Shown in pieces: positions 6,902-7,215 of a stretch of DNA of 7,215 nt (position 1 is the stretch's first letter; the number at the start of each line of letters is the position of its first letter). Under the pieces are notes generated by a model. That model worked only from the letters and a program-made list of their open reading frames with translations, was not told where the DNA came from and did not search any database. The position numbers and the translations under genes are program-made. The stretch covers positions 1 through 7,215 of the forward strand of contig CAJWCX010000051.1 in NCBI GenBank assembly GCA_913031405.1. The letters run 5' to 3'. This DNA is from an uncultured Flavobacteriales bacterium. GTDB lineage: Bacteria; Bacteroidota; Bacteroidia; Flavobacteriales_D; Crocinitomicaceae.

Positions 6902-6909
6902 TAAATGTA
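6902..6909 (-). promoter_or_regulatory. Possible -7 box for the structured RNA
   Basis: The minus-strand sequence TACATTTA differs from TAnnTTTG only at the last base. It ends 6 bases before the outer stem of the RNA, so transcription from it would start almost exactly at the 5' end of the structure. No TTG -33 element at normal spacing is visible; the nearest TTG, inside the palindrome, is 26 bases away, which is too far. Confidence 0.35.
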
Positions 6910-6933
6910 AAAAGTTCGTTAAGTCTATGATCG

Positions 6934-6953
6934 TCCAATGAATATTCATTGGA
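6934..6953. repeat. Perfect 20-bp palindrome, possible operator
   Basis: The half-site TCCAATGAAT is followed directly by its exact reverse complement ATTCATTGGA. It lies between the acetyltransferase stop and the structured RNA, centred about 47 bp upstream of the inferred RNA start. That suits a binding site for a dimeric activator or repressor. As RNA it could form a hairpin (CCAATGA, loop ATAT, TCATTGG) in the acetyltransferase 3' UTR, but there is no U-tract after it in either direction, so it is not a normal terminator. Confidence 0.55.
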
Positions 6954-6999
6954 TAAGATTGAAAATAACTTAGATATCGTTTATTATTTAATCATTGAC

Positions 7000-7215
7000 T
7001 TAAATTTTATCAAAGGTAATTCTACCCTGAATCCACCCTGAATCTAACGTAGTGCCTTGTTTTTCATAAAAATTTATGGCGATTTCGTTCCAGCTCAATA
7101 CCTGCCAATCCATTCTTTTAGCTTGTATTGATTTGGCAATTTCAATAGTTTGATTAAATAATAGTTCTCCAATTCCTCTCTTTCGATGTACTGGTTGTAC
7201 ATAAAAGTCCTCTAA
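7000..7215 (-). CDS. GNAT-family N-acetyltransferase, diamine-acetyltransferase-like (C-terminal part)
   Basis: The C-terminal 71 residues and the stop (7000-7002) are in the window; the N-terminus lies beyond the right edge. GNAT enzymes transfer an acetyl group from acetyl-CoA to an amine. The fragment begins LEDFYVQPVHRKRGIGELLF, which is the conserved beta4 strand and the acetyl-CoA pyrophosphate loop (R-x-x-G-x-G: Arg11 to Gly16 of the fragment). It continues with WQVLSWNEIAINFYEKQG (fragment 37-54). The W-x-V-L-x-W-N-x-x-A-I-x-F-Y pattern, with Tyr50 as the likely general acid, is typical of spermidine/spermine-acetyltransferase-like proteins. The substrate cannot be told from this part. 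No terminator directly follows the stop, so transcripts may run on to 6697. Confidence 0.88.
   Translation of the reverse strand, partial: LEDFYVQPVHRKRGIGELLFNQTIEIAKSIQAKRMDWQVLSWNEIAINFYEKQGTTLDSGWIQGRITFDKI

Larger units (their letters stand above)
6554..6999. other. 446-bp region without a protein-coding gene
   Basis: All reading frames are interrupted by frequent stops and no plausible small gene is seen (the longest ATG frames are a few codons). The part from 6554 to 6696 is the downstream region of the cyclase gene, with one weak hairpin and a small inverted repeat at about 6681-6692 (CTAG arms). The part from 6697 to 6999 contains the minus-strand terminator, the structured RNA candidate, its possible promoter and a palindrome, each listed separately. 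Confidence 0.8.

Noticed and set aside
1..7215. CRISPR array, insertion sequence, tRNA or rRNA genes, defence-system genes
   Set aside because: No regularly spaced identical repeats, transposase, tRNA-like cloverleaf or recognised defence protein was found; the Ig repeats are protein-level only.

Overview
The window looks like a chromosomal segment from a Bacteroidota bacterium, probably of the order Flavobacteriales. The DNA is AT-rich and coding regions lack clear Shine-Dalgarno sites. Candidate promoters resemble the TAnnTTTG -7 box of that phylum. The gene set also fits: an alpha2-type glycyl-tRNA synthetase, an outer-membrane beta-barrel fused to Ig-like repeats, and a secreted YD-repeat-like protein. 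The family-level position cannot be fixed from this sequence.

Layout, left to right. (1) Positions 1-3162, minus strand: the first 1054 residues of a very large exported protein whose C-terminus lies beyond the left edge. It has a signal peptide, an outer-membrane-barrel-like domain, seven Ig-like repeats with two regularly placed cysteines each, and a highly acidic low-complexity tail. (2) 3163-3306: an intergenic region with a repeated AT-rich motif. (3) 3307-4182, minus strand: a 291-residue exported protein with degenerate YD-like repeats and a TTG start, only 7 bp downstream of glyS. (4) 4190-5734, minus strand: glyS, complete. (5) 5735-5815: a divergent promoter region. (6) 5816-6553, plus strand: a complete cyclase-family (kynurenine-formamidase-like) metal hydrolase. 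(7) 6554-6999: 446 bp without a protein gene. It holds a strong minus-strand terminator and, just upstream of it, a highly structured candidate non-coding RNA with a possible promoter and a perfect 20-bp palindrome. (8) 7000-7215, minus strand: the C-terminal 71 residues of a GNAT acetyltransferase of the diamine-acetyltransferase-like type.

The genes do not form one obvious pathway. glyS and the YD-like gene are probably co-transcribed because of their spacing; the others appear to be independent units. The most interesting item is the candidate small RNA of about 200 nt at 6697-6896. It has a 25-bp bipartite closing stem, two perfect inner hairpins, a matching intrinsic terminator and a possible promoter at the right distance. 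A lineage-specific 6S-like RNA is one hypothesis, but the family is not established. The second item is the barrel/Ig-repeat/acidic-tail architecture of the left-hand protein.
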